A stretch of DNA of 7,852 nucleotides from Victivallales bacterium (GTDB taxonomy: Bacteria; Verrucomicrobiota; Lentisphaeria; Victivallales; UBA1829). Below the pieces are notes generated by a model that did not search any database, was not told the origin of the DNA, and saw only the letters and a list, made by a program, of their open reading frames with translations. Shown in pieces: positions 1 to 5,394 of this stretch; positions within the stretch are counted from its first letter, which is position 1, and every line of letters starts with the position of its first letter. Location: positions 1 through 7,852 of the forward strand of contig JAEEQO010000142.1 in the NCBI GenBank assembly GCA_016285335.1. The letters are read 5' to 3'. Made by a program: the position numbers and the translations under genes.

Positions 1-268
1 AAACACGGCGTTCCTGAACGAACAACGCTTGAAAAACGCAAACGGGCGCGTTACATTATCTCAAACGGCTGAATCACACTTGCACTTCGTGCTCAAGCAA
101 AGCTGAGAGCACTCCGGCGTTTCAAGAGGAGGACCTTTCCGCTGTTGTCAAGGATTTAAATAATGGAGAACCGAAACTATTTTTCGATAATATACACCAG
201 GAAATCATTTATTCAATACAGGATTTACCCAAAAGAATACACTATTTGCTCAATCTCTGTTTTTCGGG
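1..268 (+). pseudogene. possible broken 3' end of an unidentified gene
   Basis: Two plus-strand frames look protein-like here. One is open from base 2 to a TGA at 104-106 and ends SHLHFVLKQS. A second frame is open across about 99-268 and includes EEDLSAVVKDLNNGEPKLFF and then a helical stretch DLPKRIHYLLNLCF. A +1 shift near base 100 would join them. No start codon with a ribosome-binding site precedes the second piece in its own frame. This suggests a gene tail broken by a small indel and then cut off near 268, where base composition changes from AT-rich to GC-rich. A hairpin (GTGCTC at 89-94 with GAGCAC at 107-112) overlaps the first stop. I do not recognise the family. Another ATG at 163 has a passable AAGGA upstream, but its product soon becomes an arginine- and proline-rich sequence antisense to the next gene. 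Confidence is low. Confidence 0.25.
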
Positions 269-350
269 AAACGCAACCGCCCCTGAGAACCAGCGCCGAC
301 CTCGGTGTGCCACGGTTCGGACTCTGTCCGACGGCAAGGTCACGACAGAC

Positions 351-385
351 ACAGCGCCGCAACGCTCAAGACGTTACGGCGCTGT
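351..385. terminator. inverted repeat downstream of the AIDA-like fragment, possible weak terminator
   Basis: ACAGCGCCG (351-359) pairs with CGGCGCTGT (377-385). An inner AACG/CGTT pairing continues the stem across a C-A mismatch, leaving a 7-nt loop. It lies 24 bases beyond the stop codon of the minus-strand gene ending at 409. No T-run follows it on the minus strand; on the plus strand only TTTT follows. It may be a factor-assisted terminator or an RNA-stabilising hairpin. Confidence 0.35.
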
Positions 386-408
386 CGCTGTTTTCGTTAT
401 TGTGTGTC

Positions 409-816
409 TTACGCGATCACGGTCCAGTTCATGTCGACCGCCGAGCCGCCGGATATGACTTCCAGACCGAAGAACTGAGTGATTTCGAAACCGGACGCGA
501 CGCCGTCCCGGATCGCGATCTCGCCCCAGTCCTCGGACGTGCCGGAGACAAACGTGCCCGGAGCGACGTAGAAGTACAGGGACGCGCCGGAGAGGGCCGT
601 GAAGCCGGAGGAAACACTCAACTTGCCGCCGGAGGAGACCGTGACGTCGTTTGCCGCGCCACTGACACCGACATAGATGCTCGCACCGGCGTACCAGCCG
701 GGCCGGGTGTACTTCACGTCGAACTCCTTCATGCCGTATTTTTCCGCCAGGACCGGCCGGATGGCGTCACGGGCGGCAGGGAGCGGAGCCAACCGGACAG
801 CTCTGCCAGTTATCAC
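409..816 (-). CDS. AIDA-repeat-like surface protein, C-terminal fragment
   Basis: This is a 135-codon minus-strand frame starting at a GTG directly after an in-frame TGA (820-822), with no convincing ribosome-binding site. Residues about 50-135 are rich in G, S, V, T and A in short beta-strand-like units, for example NDVTVSSGGKLSVSSG and LEVISGGSAVDMNWT. These resemble the repeats of AIDA-type autotransporter adhesins, which form a secreted beta-helix. Residues about 15-50 (from ARDAIRPVLAEKYG through WYAGASIYV) are different, and faintly recall the LPD29 domain of polyvalent mobile-element proteins. A complete AIDA-type protein would be many hundreds of residues with a signal peptide, and neither is present. 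This is therefore probably a truncated remnant, or a chimera made when the island was rearranged. The AIDA likeness is by pattern only. Confidence 0.45.
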   Translation of the reverse strand: MITGRAVRLAPLPAARDAIRPVLAEKYGMKEFDVKYTRPGWYAGASIYVGVSGAANDVTVSSGGKLSVSSGFTALSGASLYFYVAPGTFVSGTSEDWGEIAIRDGVASGFEITQFFGLEVISGGSAVDMNWTVIA

Positions 817-931
817 GCCTCAATGCGGAACTCCTGCAACTGGTCGTCCCCCCTCATCCCCCTCTCTCCACGACATCGCCTCGCACCCGATCCAGGCCTG
901 CGGCCATCACCAGCTCGGCGCGCTGGTGAAC

Positions 932-1306
932 TCATGCCTCCACCTCACTGCTCACCATCCCCGGCACCTGTTCCCGCCAGAGCTCCGGCACACCATGCCG
1001 GAGCTGTTTCAGGCTCACGTCCTTGCATCCGCCACTGAGGATGTCGTGGATCACGCCGGGAGCCAGCCAGCGAAGACGCAGTGTCGCGCCGACGACCGAT
1101 TCGTCGAGCCCGACGGCTTTGGCCAGTTTTCGGATGTTGCTGAACTTACCCTCGTCGATGTACTTCTGCCAGCGGAAAGCAAGAGCAAGCGCGACGATGA
1201 CCGGGGCTTCGTTCACCTCGCCGGGATACACGATCTTGTGGCGCGACCCGATGCCTCGAAACTTAATGGGGATGCTGACCTGCAGATTCCCGTTTTCAAG
1301 GTGCAT
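932..1306 (-). CDS. small helix-turn-helix DNA-binding protein of the recombinase-associated type
   Basis: This 124-residue protein starts at ATG 1306-1304, preceded on its strand by GGAGAA. Residues 1-30 form a beta-rich lead-in (QVSIPIKF). A segment VIVALALAFRWQKYIDEGKF (about 36-55) follows, then a helix-turn-helix-like stretch IRKLAKAVGLDESVVGATLR (about 58-77) and LRWLAPGVIHDILSG. The C-terminus, SLKQLRHGVPELWREQ, completes a pattern I recall from small proteins encoded next to serine site-specific recombinases in proteobacterial islands, where the HTH resembles that of ParB/KorB. It probably binds DNA. No recombinase gene lies upstream, so this copy is orphaned. The imperfect 54-bp repeats 45-150 bp upstream of its start are candidate binding sites. 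The family match is from memory and has no firm functional assignment. Confidence 0.7.
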   Translation of the reverse strand: MHLENGNLQVSIPIKFRGIGSRHKIVYPGEVNEAPVIVALALAFRWQKYIDEGKFSNIRKLAKAVGLDESVVGATLRLRWLAPGVIHDILSGGCKDVSLKQLRHGVPELWREQVPGMVSSEVEA

Positions 1307-1350
1307 AGAAAAACTTTTCTCCGCGCTCTCGGAAGCCGGTGATCCGCCGA

Positions 1351-1458
1351 AAAGAATTTTCGGGAAATCTTCGCATAAAACATGCCCGGTTATGCTCGAC
1401 TCGGAAAGAAAATGCCGGAAAACTTCGCATAAAGCGCGGGCATAGGGCGAAAGCTCGG
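1351..1458. repeat. two imperfect 54-bp direct repeats
   Basis: The units are 1351-1404 and 1405-1458. They share AAAGAA at the left edge, CTTCGCATAAA exactly (1369-1379 and 1423-1433) and CTCGG at the right edge, with partial matches between. The first unit also holds an inverted pair, GCATAA (1373-1378) and TTATGC (1390-1395). ATGCCCG (1382-1388) is inverted against CGGGCAT (1437-1443). They sit just upstream of the minus-strand helix-turn-helix gene, so they may be an operator or a recombination site. Confidence 0.6.
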
Positions 1459-1549
1459 CAAGAACGAAGTGATTTCTTGCTTATCGGCTGTTATCGAGGA
1501 TGTTTTTTTTCGGAGTTTTTTGTAACAAACCCGGCTATAACCGAACGAC

Positions 1550-1778
1550 TCATTGAATCTCAAGCGTAACACGGATGACGGCGGCTTGTGGTGGTGCAGG
1601 AACGACCTTTAGATTCGCAAGAAACGTGGTGACTGCATCGTCGACAGCCCTATTCCCCGACCTGCTGATGACGGACGTTCTGACCACCTTGCCGTCCTAT
1701 TCAATCGTGAGGTCTACAATGGGCCAGATGAATTGCTATCGCTGCGAGAGAAAACACAGAATATGAGTATCCCTGCAT
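1550..1778 (-). pseudogene. tonB-like pseudogene with internal deletion and nonsense codon
   Basis: On the minus strand an ATG at 1778-1776 begins a hydrophobic anchor ending SLAAIAIHLA, which resembles the inner-membrane anchor with its histidine seen in TonB proteins. That frame then runs into a stop. In another frame, from about 1738 down to the TGA at 1550-1552, the sequence reads VDLTIE, a TAG stop (1699-1697), then DGKVVRTSVISRSGNRAVDD and finally AAVIRVTLEIQ. This matches the C-terminal TonB/TolA fold that contacts TonB-dependent outer-membrane receptors (typical pattern: DGRVV, SSGN, alternating strands, near-terminal beta strand). A normal TonB has over 200 residues with a proline-rich linker. 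Here the linker is missing, the two ends are out of frame and a nonsense codon interrupts the C-terminal domain. It cannot make a working protein. Confidence 0.62.
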
Positions 1779-1782
1779 GATA

Positions 1783-1842
1783 TCACCTGTTGCCTATCAT
1801 TAGGGTTACTTGCTGTCGTGGGTTGGTTTCCGCATAGTTCAT
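1783..1842 (-). other. 19-codon ORF before the tonB remnant, possibly an exbD remnant or leader
   Basis: It starts at ATG 1842-1840 with a well placed AGAGGA five bases upstream on its strand. It encodes MNYAETNPRQQVTLMIGNR and stops at TGA 1785-1783, a few bases before the tonB-like start. The stretch PRQQVTL followed by hydrophobic residues is reminiscent of the cytoplasmic start of ExbD, the usual partner gene of tonB. The transmembrane and periplasmic parts would have been deleted. A short leader peptide is the alternative. The sequence is too short to decide. Confidence 0.3.
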
Positions 1843-1894
1843 TCGTATCCTCTCAGTATTCTGTGAGCAGACTGTGTGTCGGCGTGGTTTTTGT

Positions 1895-1923
1895 AATATA
1901 CATTCAACTACTCGTTTTGTCAA
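1895..1923 (-). promoter_or_regulatory. sigma70-type promoter reading toward the tonB remnant
   Basis: On the minus strand the -35 box TTGACA (1923-1918) is followed after exactly 17 bases by the -10 box TATATT (1900-1895). Transcription would start near 1888 and run into the 19-codon ORF and the tonB remnant. The promoter is close to consensus although the genes behind it are broken. Confidence 0.7.
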
Positions 1924-2083
1924 GTTTTTTGATTTCCTTTCGTTCACAAGCGGAATGCTGAACCCGGTTCAAGGCATGAAAGTAGTAAAAGCCCAATTGA
2001 AAAAGTTGCCATTTTGCGGCAGATTAGACTGGGAGTTTCTTTGAGCTTGCGAGGCGGAGCACTTTTGGTCGGCTATCAGAGTT

Positions 2084-2109
2084 TAACAAAGCATATATAT
2101 GCTTTGTTA
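2084..2109. promoter_or_regulatory. perfect 26-bp palindrome, candidate operator
   Basis: The half-site TAACAAAGCATAT is followed directly by its exact reverse complement, with no spacer. No T-run follows on either strand, so a terminator is unlikely. It lies between the minus-strand promoter at 1895-1923 and the start of the plus-strand operon at 2283, a good place for a dimeric regulator. A cruciform or replication-related site is possible. Confidence 0.5.
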
Positions 2110-2125
2110 CAGTTCGTGATCTGCA

Positions 2126-2143
2126 CTCTTGTTTCGACAAGAG
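2126..2143. other. hairpin with UUCG loop upstream of the operon
   Basis: CTCTTGT (2126-2132) and ACAAGAG (2137-2143) form a perfect 7-bp stem closed by a TTCG loop (2133-2136). It sits just upstream of a TATAAT box. It could be an RNA hairpin in a transcript that starts further upstream, or a small operator covering the -35 region. Confidence 0.4.
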
Positions 2144-2163
2144 CGAAAACACACTAAATTGCT

Positions 2164-2169
2164 TATAAT
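2164..2169 (+). promoter_or_regulatory. possible -10 box of the plus-strand operon
   Basis: A perfect TATAAT lies 114 bases before the first start codon of the operon, with TG four bases upstream of it. No recognisable -35 box sits 16-18 bases upstream, so if it works it may need an activator. The AT-rich leader between 2170 and 2270 holds a short hydrophobic reading frame that I do not consider a gene. Confidence 0.4.
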
Positions 2170-2282
2170 CACACCTATTTTTGCTGTTTTTTGCTTAATT
2201 TCTGCCTTTTTCGCGGCAAGATACCATGACGGGATCGAAATCGTCGTTCCCGCACACAAAACAACCATCATAGGAGAAATCT

Positions 2283-3011
2283 ATGAAAAAACACAATGTG
2301 ATGATCGGTCGGACGGTTGTCTTCGCCGGTCTGACCCTCGCCGTCCTTTTGGGAGCAGCTGGTCTGCGCTCCCACAGGGCCACCGTCAAACTCGCCGGGA
2401 AAGCTGCGTCCATCTCGGAACAGGATCAGTGTGCACGTCCGTTCTTCGAGGAAGCACAGCGGAACGTCCCTGCCGCTGTCGCCAAGCTTACGGAGATGAA
2501 GACCATGCTGAAGCTCTGCTGGTACGAGTTTCCAGGCAAAACGGATGACCTGGAATCGCATGCACTGATTCAGCTGATTCTGGAGAAGCCGATCTTTGAG
2601 CCGTGCCGCAAAGGGGCCGCCGTCTATGGATGCGCGATCAACAAAGGTGCAGCCAGCGGCAGCATCGCCGAAATCGGCAAAAGCGCCGTTGTGACCACGC
2701 TCTATTCGGCAGGCGGCCTGGCCTTGGAAGCCGTTTTCATGCGATCCACGCTTAAATCCATGAAAACGATTCTCAAGGCCGCTTCCGCTCGGCTTTCCAG
2801 GTTCTTGGGAGCCGGAGCTGCATGTGCCGCTACGGATGGTCCGTTCCCGTTTGGCGATACCATTGGCGTGACACTGGCGGTTGGTGGCACGTGGCTCTGC
2901 ATCAGCGACCTAAAAGCCGTGCAGAGAGATATGGCAGGCGCGTTGGAAGAAGCGATTCGGCAGGCGATCGATGAATACTGGAAACAGTGCCGACTGGAGG
3001 CGATACGATGA
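2283..3011 (+). CDS. unknown membrane-anchored protein, first gene of the operon
   Basis: This 242-residue protein starts at ATG 2283 with AGGAGAA (2272-2278) four bases upstream. Residues 1-9 are basic, and about 8-27 form a hydrophobic helix that is a signal anchor or signal peptide. A second hydrophobic stretch lies at about 135-152 (VVTTLYSAGGLALEAVF) and a third at about 193-209, just after the motif DGPFPFGD (185-192). A similar acidic-GP-PxGD step before a glycine-rich hydrophobic helix occurs in pre-toxin regions of some exported proteins, but I cannot assign it to a family. Seven cysteines (50, 79, 108, 117, 181, 206, 236) are more than usual for the length and may form disulphides outside the cytoplasm. 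The C-terminus is a charged helix. Its stop overlaps the start of the next gene, so the pair is probably translated together. Function unknown. Confidence 0.75.
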   Translation: MKKHNVMIGRTVVFAGLTLAVLLGAAGLRSHRATVKLAGKAASISEQDQCARPFFEEAQRNVPAAVAKLTEMKTMLKLCWYEFPGKTDDLESHALIQLILEKPIFEPCRKGAAVYGCAINKGAASGSIAEIGKSAVVTTLYSAGGLALEAVFMRSTLKSMKTILKAASARLSRFLGAGAACAATDGPFPFGDTIGVTLAVGGTWLCISDLKAVQRDMAGALEEAIRQAIDEYWKQCRLEAIR

Positions 3012-3349
3012 AAACTCTACTCGTCCTGTTTCTCGCCCTCGTTGCGGCATTCGTTGCTGCTGCACCTATGCACCGTCCGTTCCAAAAGCCATTGAAGCCC
3101 GCCCGCGTCGTCGAGACAACGCATCCTGTCTCCTGGAAAACCATTGCCGCAGGTGGAGCTGCCGCAACAGGCGTGGTCGCGGCATACAAAATCGGGTCCG
3201 GCGTTGAGGACGGCCTTTCAACCGCAGCAAAGGAAGCTCCTGTGGCGTTCCTGAGCTCCATCACGCTGTCGTCTCTCTTCATCCCGCTGATTGCCGTCGT
3301 CGGCATTCCCGTCGTCGGCTTTTTCATTTGGCAGAAATTGTCAAGCTAA
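3008..3349 (+). CDS. small membrane protein with signal sequence, unknown
   Basis: The start ATG 3008 overlaps the upstream TGA as ATGA and has GGAGG at 2996-3000. This is preferred over an upstream in-frame start at 2987, which has no such support. The 113-residue product begins with a textbook export signal (LLVLFLALVAAFVAAA, residues 4-19). A proline- and basic-rich segment follows to about 42, then a glycine- and alanine-rich hydrophobic stretch (about 46-62), a polar loop with GVEDGLSTAAKEAP, and a strong C-terminal membrane helix (about 89-108) ending IWQKLSS. It probably sits in the inner membrane with its partner encoded just upstream. I do not recognise the family. The overlap with the first gene and the 25-bp gap to the clamp gene place it firmly in the operon. 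Confidence 0.75.
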   Translation: MKTLLVLFLALVAAFVAAAPMHRPFQKPLKPARVVETTHPVSWKTIAAGGAAATGVVAAYKIGSGVEDGLSTAAKEAPVAFLSSITLSSLFIPLIAVVGIPVVGFFIWQKLSS

Positions 3350-3374
3350 CCTCAACAATCGAAAGGATAACCAA

Positions 3375-4841
3375 ATGCAAATTAACCTCAACAAAAACGA
3401 GTTGGCCGGAGCACTCGCCGCTCTGGGAAAACTGGTCTCCCGGACGTCCCTTATCAAGGCGTACCAGGCGATCCAAATCGAAGGACGGGCGAACACGCTC
3501 TACTTCCGCACCCGCAACATCGTCGAAGAGATCGAATTCCGAATGGACGCCGATCTGGAAGACGACATCCCGGCAACGCTCGCGGAGTTCGAGCCGTTCC
3601 GCCTGGCCGTCCGCAACTGCAAGAACAAGACGCTGAAACTTGCGATCGAATCCGGCGAGGTCTTCATCGAGGGCGTGAAGCTCAACCCCGTGAAAGGAGA
3701 CTTCCCCGAACAGGAAGGGATCCCCGAACAGGACAACGTCGCTGTAACGTCCCTGCCGGAGAACTTCGTCGAGATGCTGTCTGCGGCAGCCCCGCTGGTC
3801 GATCTGAACGAAGCGAGGAGTATCCTTCATGGGATGAACCTCAGCCGTGACGGGCTTACAGCAACGAACGGCAAAGAGCTGTTCAACTGCCCGTATTCGT
3901 TCAACCTCGACGAACTGACGATTCCGTTCCCGCTCGCGTTGATGGCAACCAAAGCGAGCGGCGCAGGTGAACTCAGAGCATGGAACAACGACCTGTACAC
4001 GCTGTTCACGGTCAGCATCGGGAATTGGACCTGGACCGCCAGGGCGCTTTCCGGTGCTTATCCGAACTGGAAGCGCGTCATGCCGAACAGCAAGGACATG
4101 AAGCATTCCGTCAGCCTCACCGTGGAACGCGCCGATCGCCTGAAGTTCTTCCTGAAGACCGTGGTGCTCACGAAACAGGCGAACGGTATCACGGTCTACC
4201 GCGACTCGGCTGGCTACCTCACCTTGCGTGATGGAGACGGCCACGAATTCGGAGTTCCCGCAGAGTTCGATTCGACCTGGGATAAATTCAGTGTCGTCAT
4301 CAGGAAAGAATCGCTGCTGCACATGCTGAACGAAGGCCATACGAAGCTCGACTTCATTGATGGTCTGTCTCCGTTCGTCGCAAGCGGCGGCATCGGGCAA
4401 TACATCGCCATGCCCATGTGCATCACGAAGCCGAAAACAGAGGCCGGGCAGACAGCAGAACAGATCACTGTTCAAACCGAGCAGGCCGCTGTTCCGCCTG
4501 CGCCCGAATCCACCGAACAGGAAACTCCCACCACACACACCAATACCACACCCTCAACAAAGGAGAAGATCACCATGATCGACACCAACACCATCCACAC
4601 AGTGTCTGCCCCCGTGCAGACGTTCACCCCGAACAATGAACCCGCAAAAGAACTGAATCCGCTCGACGAGTTGGCGGCGAACATCGAAGCGATGAGGTCG
4701 AAACTGAAAATCATGTTCGACGAATCCGCCGCCATGAGCCGCAAGGTCCGCGAGGTCGCCCTCGCACAGCGGCAGAAGGAACGCGAATACGTCCAGACGA
4801 AGCGCACCATCGAACGCATCAGGACCGCCAGCGGCTTCTGA
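3375..4841 (+). CDS. beta sliding-clamp (DnaN) paralogue with helical C-terminal tail
   Basis: The start ATG 3375 has AAAGGA at 3362-3367. The product is 488 residues, against about 366 for a normal DnaN. Residues 1-350 follow the three-domain clamp layout. The N-terminal part resembles clamp domain 1 (LAALGKLVSRTSLIKAYQAI). The middle has SILHGMNLSRDGLTATNG, like the clamp NGM...ATDGHRL segment. The third domain opens with LSGAYPNWKRVMP (about 225-237, compare GxFPDYxRVxP) and closes with YIAMPMCI (343-350, compare YVVMPMRL of E. coli DnaN), the strand that forms the partner-binding cleft. A proline-, threonine- and glutamine-rich linker (about 351-400) leads to a charged, probably coiled-coil tail (about 425-485). 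The clamp encircles DNA and tethers polymerases and repair enzymes. This copy is likely element-specific, since its sequence is divergent and its neighbours are mobile-element genes. The order of parts recalls a family common in genomic islands whose members end in a similar helical tail. Confidence 0.82.
   Translation: MQINLNKNELAGALAALGKLVSRTSLIKAYQAIQIEGRANTLYFRTRNIVEEIEFRMDADLEDDIPATLAEFEPFRLAVRNCKNKTLKLAIESGEVFIEGVKLNPVKGDFPEQEGIPEQDNVAVTSLPENFVEMLSAAAPLVDLNEARSILHGMNLSRDGLTATNGKELFNCPYSFNLDELTIPFPLALMATKASGAGELRAWNNDLYTLFTVSIGNWTWTARALSGAYPNWKRVMPNSKDMKHSVSLTVERADRLKFFLKTVVLTKQANGITVYRDSAGYLTLRDGDGHEFGVPAEFDSTWDKFSVVIRKESLLHMLNEGHTKLDFIDGLSPFVASGGIGQYIAMPMCITKPKTEAGQTAEQITVQTEQAAVPPAPESTEQETPTTHTNTTPSTKEKITMIDTNTIHTVSAPVQTFTPNNEPAKELNPLDELAANIEAMRSKLKIMFDESAAMSRKVREVALAQRQKEREYVQTKRTIERIRTASGF
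4561..4577 (+). promoter_or_regulatory. internal ribosome-binding site and in-frame start within the clamp gene
   Basis: AGGAGAAG (4561-4568) lies six bases before an in-frame ATG (4575), which is Met401 of the clamp-like protein. It falls at the end of the low-complexity linker. Initiation here would give a separate 88-residue product made only of the helical tail. The same signal would also be left if two genes had fused. Confidence 0.55.
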
Positions 4842-4870
4842 CCGTCATCTCCCGACATCGTTCCAACACC

Positions 4871-4908
4871 GCCCTCGGCAGCTCGCTGTTGCCGGGGGCA
4901 AACTTTTG
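4871..4908 (+). terminator. intra-operon hairpin, possible attenuator or partial terminator
   Basis: GCCCTCGGCA (4871-4880) pairs with TGCCGGGGGC (4890-4899) in a 10-bp stem, with one G-T wobble and a 9-nt loop. It is followed by AAACTTTT. The T-run is short and displaced, so read-through is expected. It may reduce downstream expression relative to the clamp, or mark an RNA processing or stabilising site. The downstream gene has its own AAAGGAAA ribosome-binding site (4909-4916). Confidence 0.5.
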
Positions 4909-4922
4909 AAAGGAAATCAACC

Positions 4923-5393
4923 ATGTTGAAACTCAACGCATCCTACTCGAAAAAGGTCCCGGCTGACACGGAATACAGCAGCCAGTCCTACCACGCCTCG
5001 GTCGAGGTCGAACTCCCGGACGGTCTCACGCAGGAACAGCTCAACGCCAAAATCCACGAGACTTTCGCGCTTGTCCGCGACAGCGTGGAGGCCGAACTGC
5101 ATGGAAACACGGCTCAGCAGCCCTCTGCGACCAGCCAGATGCCGACCCCGCAGTCCTTGTCGGATCAGCACGAAACCCCGGCACAGAACGCCACGAAGCC
5201 CACCTACAACAGGAAGCCTGCCACGGACACAGCGGCCTCTCCGAAGCAGATCAAGTTCCTGCTCGATCTCGCCCGGCAGAACGGCTACACCGTCGAACAG
5301 CTGAAAGCTAAGTACAATGTATCCGTTTTGGAGGAACTCTCCCGTGCGCAATGCAGCCGCGCCATCGACCTGTTCAACGGAAAGGCAGCATGA
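4923..5393 (+). CDS. unknown island protein with C-terminal KQIKFLL-type helical domain
   Basis: This 156-residue protein starts at ATG 4923 behind AAAGGAAA. Residues 1-60 form a compact alpha/beta-looking domain: SYSKKVPADTEYSSQSYHAS, then VEVELPDGLTQEQLNAKIHE and a helix. Residues about 61-105 are a disordered linker rich in S, T, P, Q and N. Residues about 106-156 hold SPKQIKFLLDLARQNGYTVE and then LEELSRAQCSRAIDLF. This C-terminal helical pattern occurs, as I recall, at the ends of many phage and plasmid recombination- or ssDNA-associated proteins, where it is thought to mediate binding. I cannot name the N-terminal domain. The layout of folded domain, acidic or polar linker and small C-terminal domain suggests an adaptor or DNA-binding accessory protein for the neighbouring clamp and nuclease. 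The next gene starts one base after its stop. Confidence 0.72.
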   Translation: MLKLNASYSKKVPADTEYSSQSYHASVEVELPDGLTQEQLNAKIHETFALVRDSVEAELHGNTAQQPSATSQMPTPQSLSDQHETPAQNATKPTYNRKPATDTAASPKQIKFLLDLARQNGYTVEQLKAKYNVSVLEELSRAQCSRAIDLFNGKAA

Positions 5394-5394
5394 C

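Noticed and set aside
820..931. Read-through extension of the HTH protein past its TGA (934-932) to 820
   Set aside because: The downstream frame is open for 37 codons, but family members as I recall them end near this stop, so the TGA is probably the natural end.
163..1342. Plus-strand frames of 200-290 codons over the AIDA-like and HTH genes
   Set aside because: The products are arginine-, proline- and alanine-rich shadows of the minus-strand genes. The HTH gene on the other strand has a good start, Shine-Dalgarno and family pattern.
1339..1569. Plus-strand ORF over the 54-bp repeats
   Set aside because: It is basic, low in structure, and only exists because the repeat unit length of 54 is divisible by three. 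The repeats look regulatory.
2129..2282. Hydrophobic frame upstream of the first operon gene
   Set aside because: Its start lies in the UUCG hairpin with no ribosome-binding site, and it runs into the next gene out of frame. The TATAAT box lies inside it.
3324..4538. Long open frame of about 400 codons on the minus strand
   Set aside because: It is fully antisense to the clamp gene. Its product is rich in R, V, F and D with no recognisable domain and it has no ribosome-binding site. GC-rich codon bias on the sense strand explains the lack of stops.
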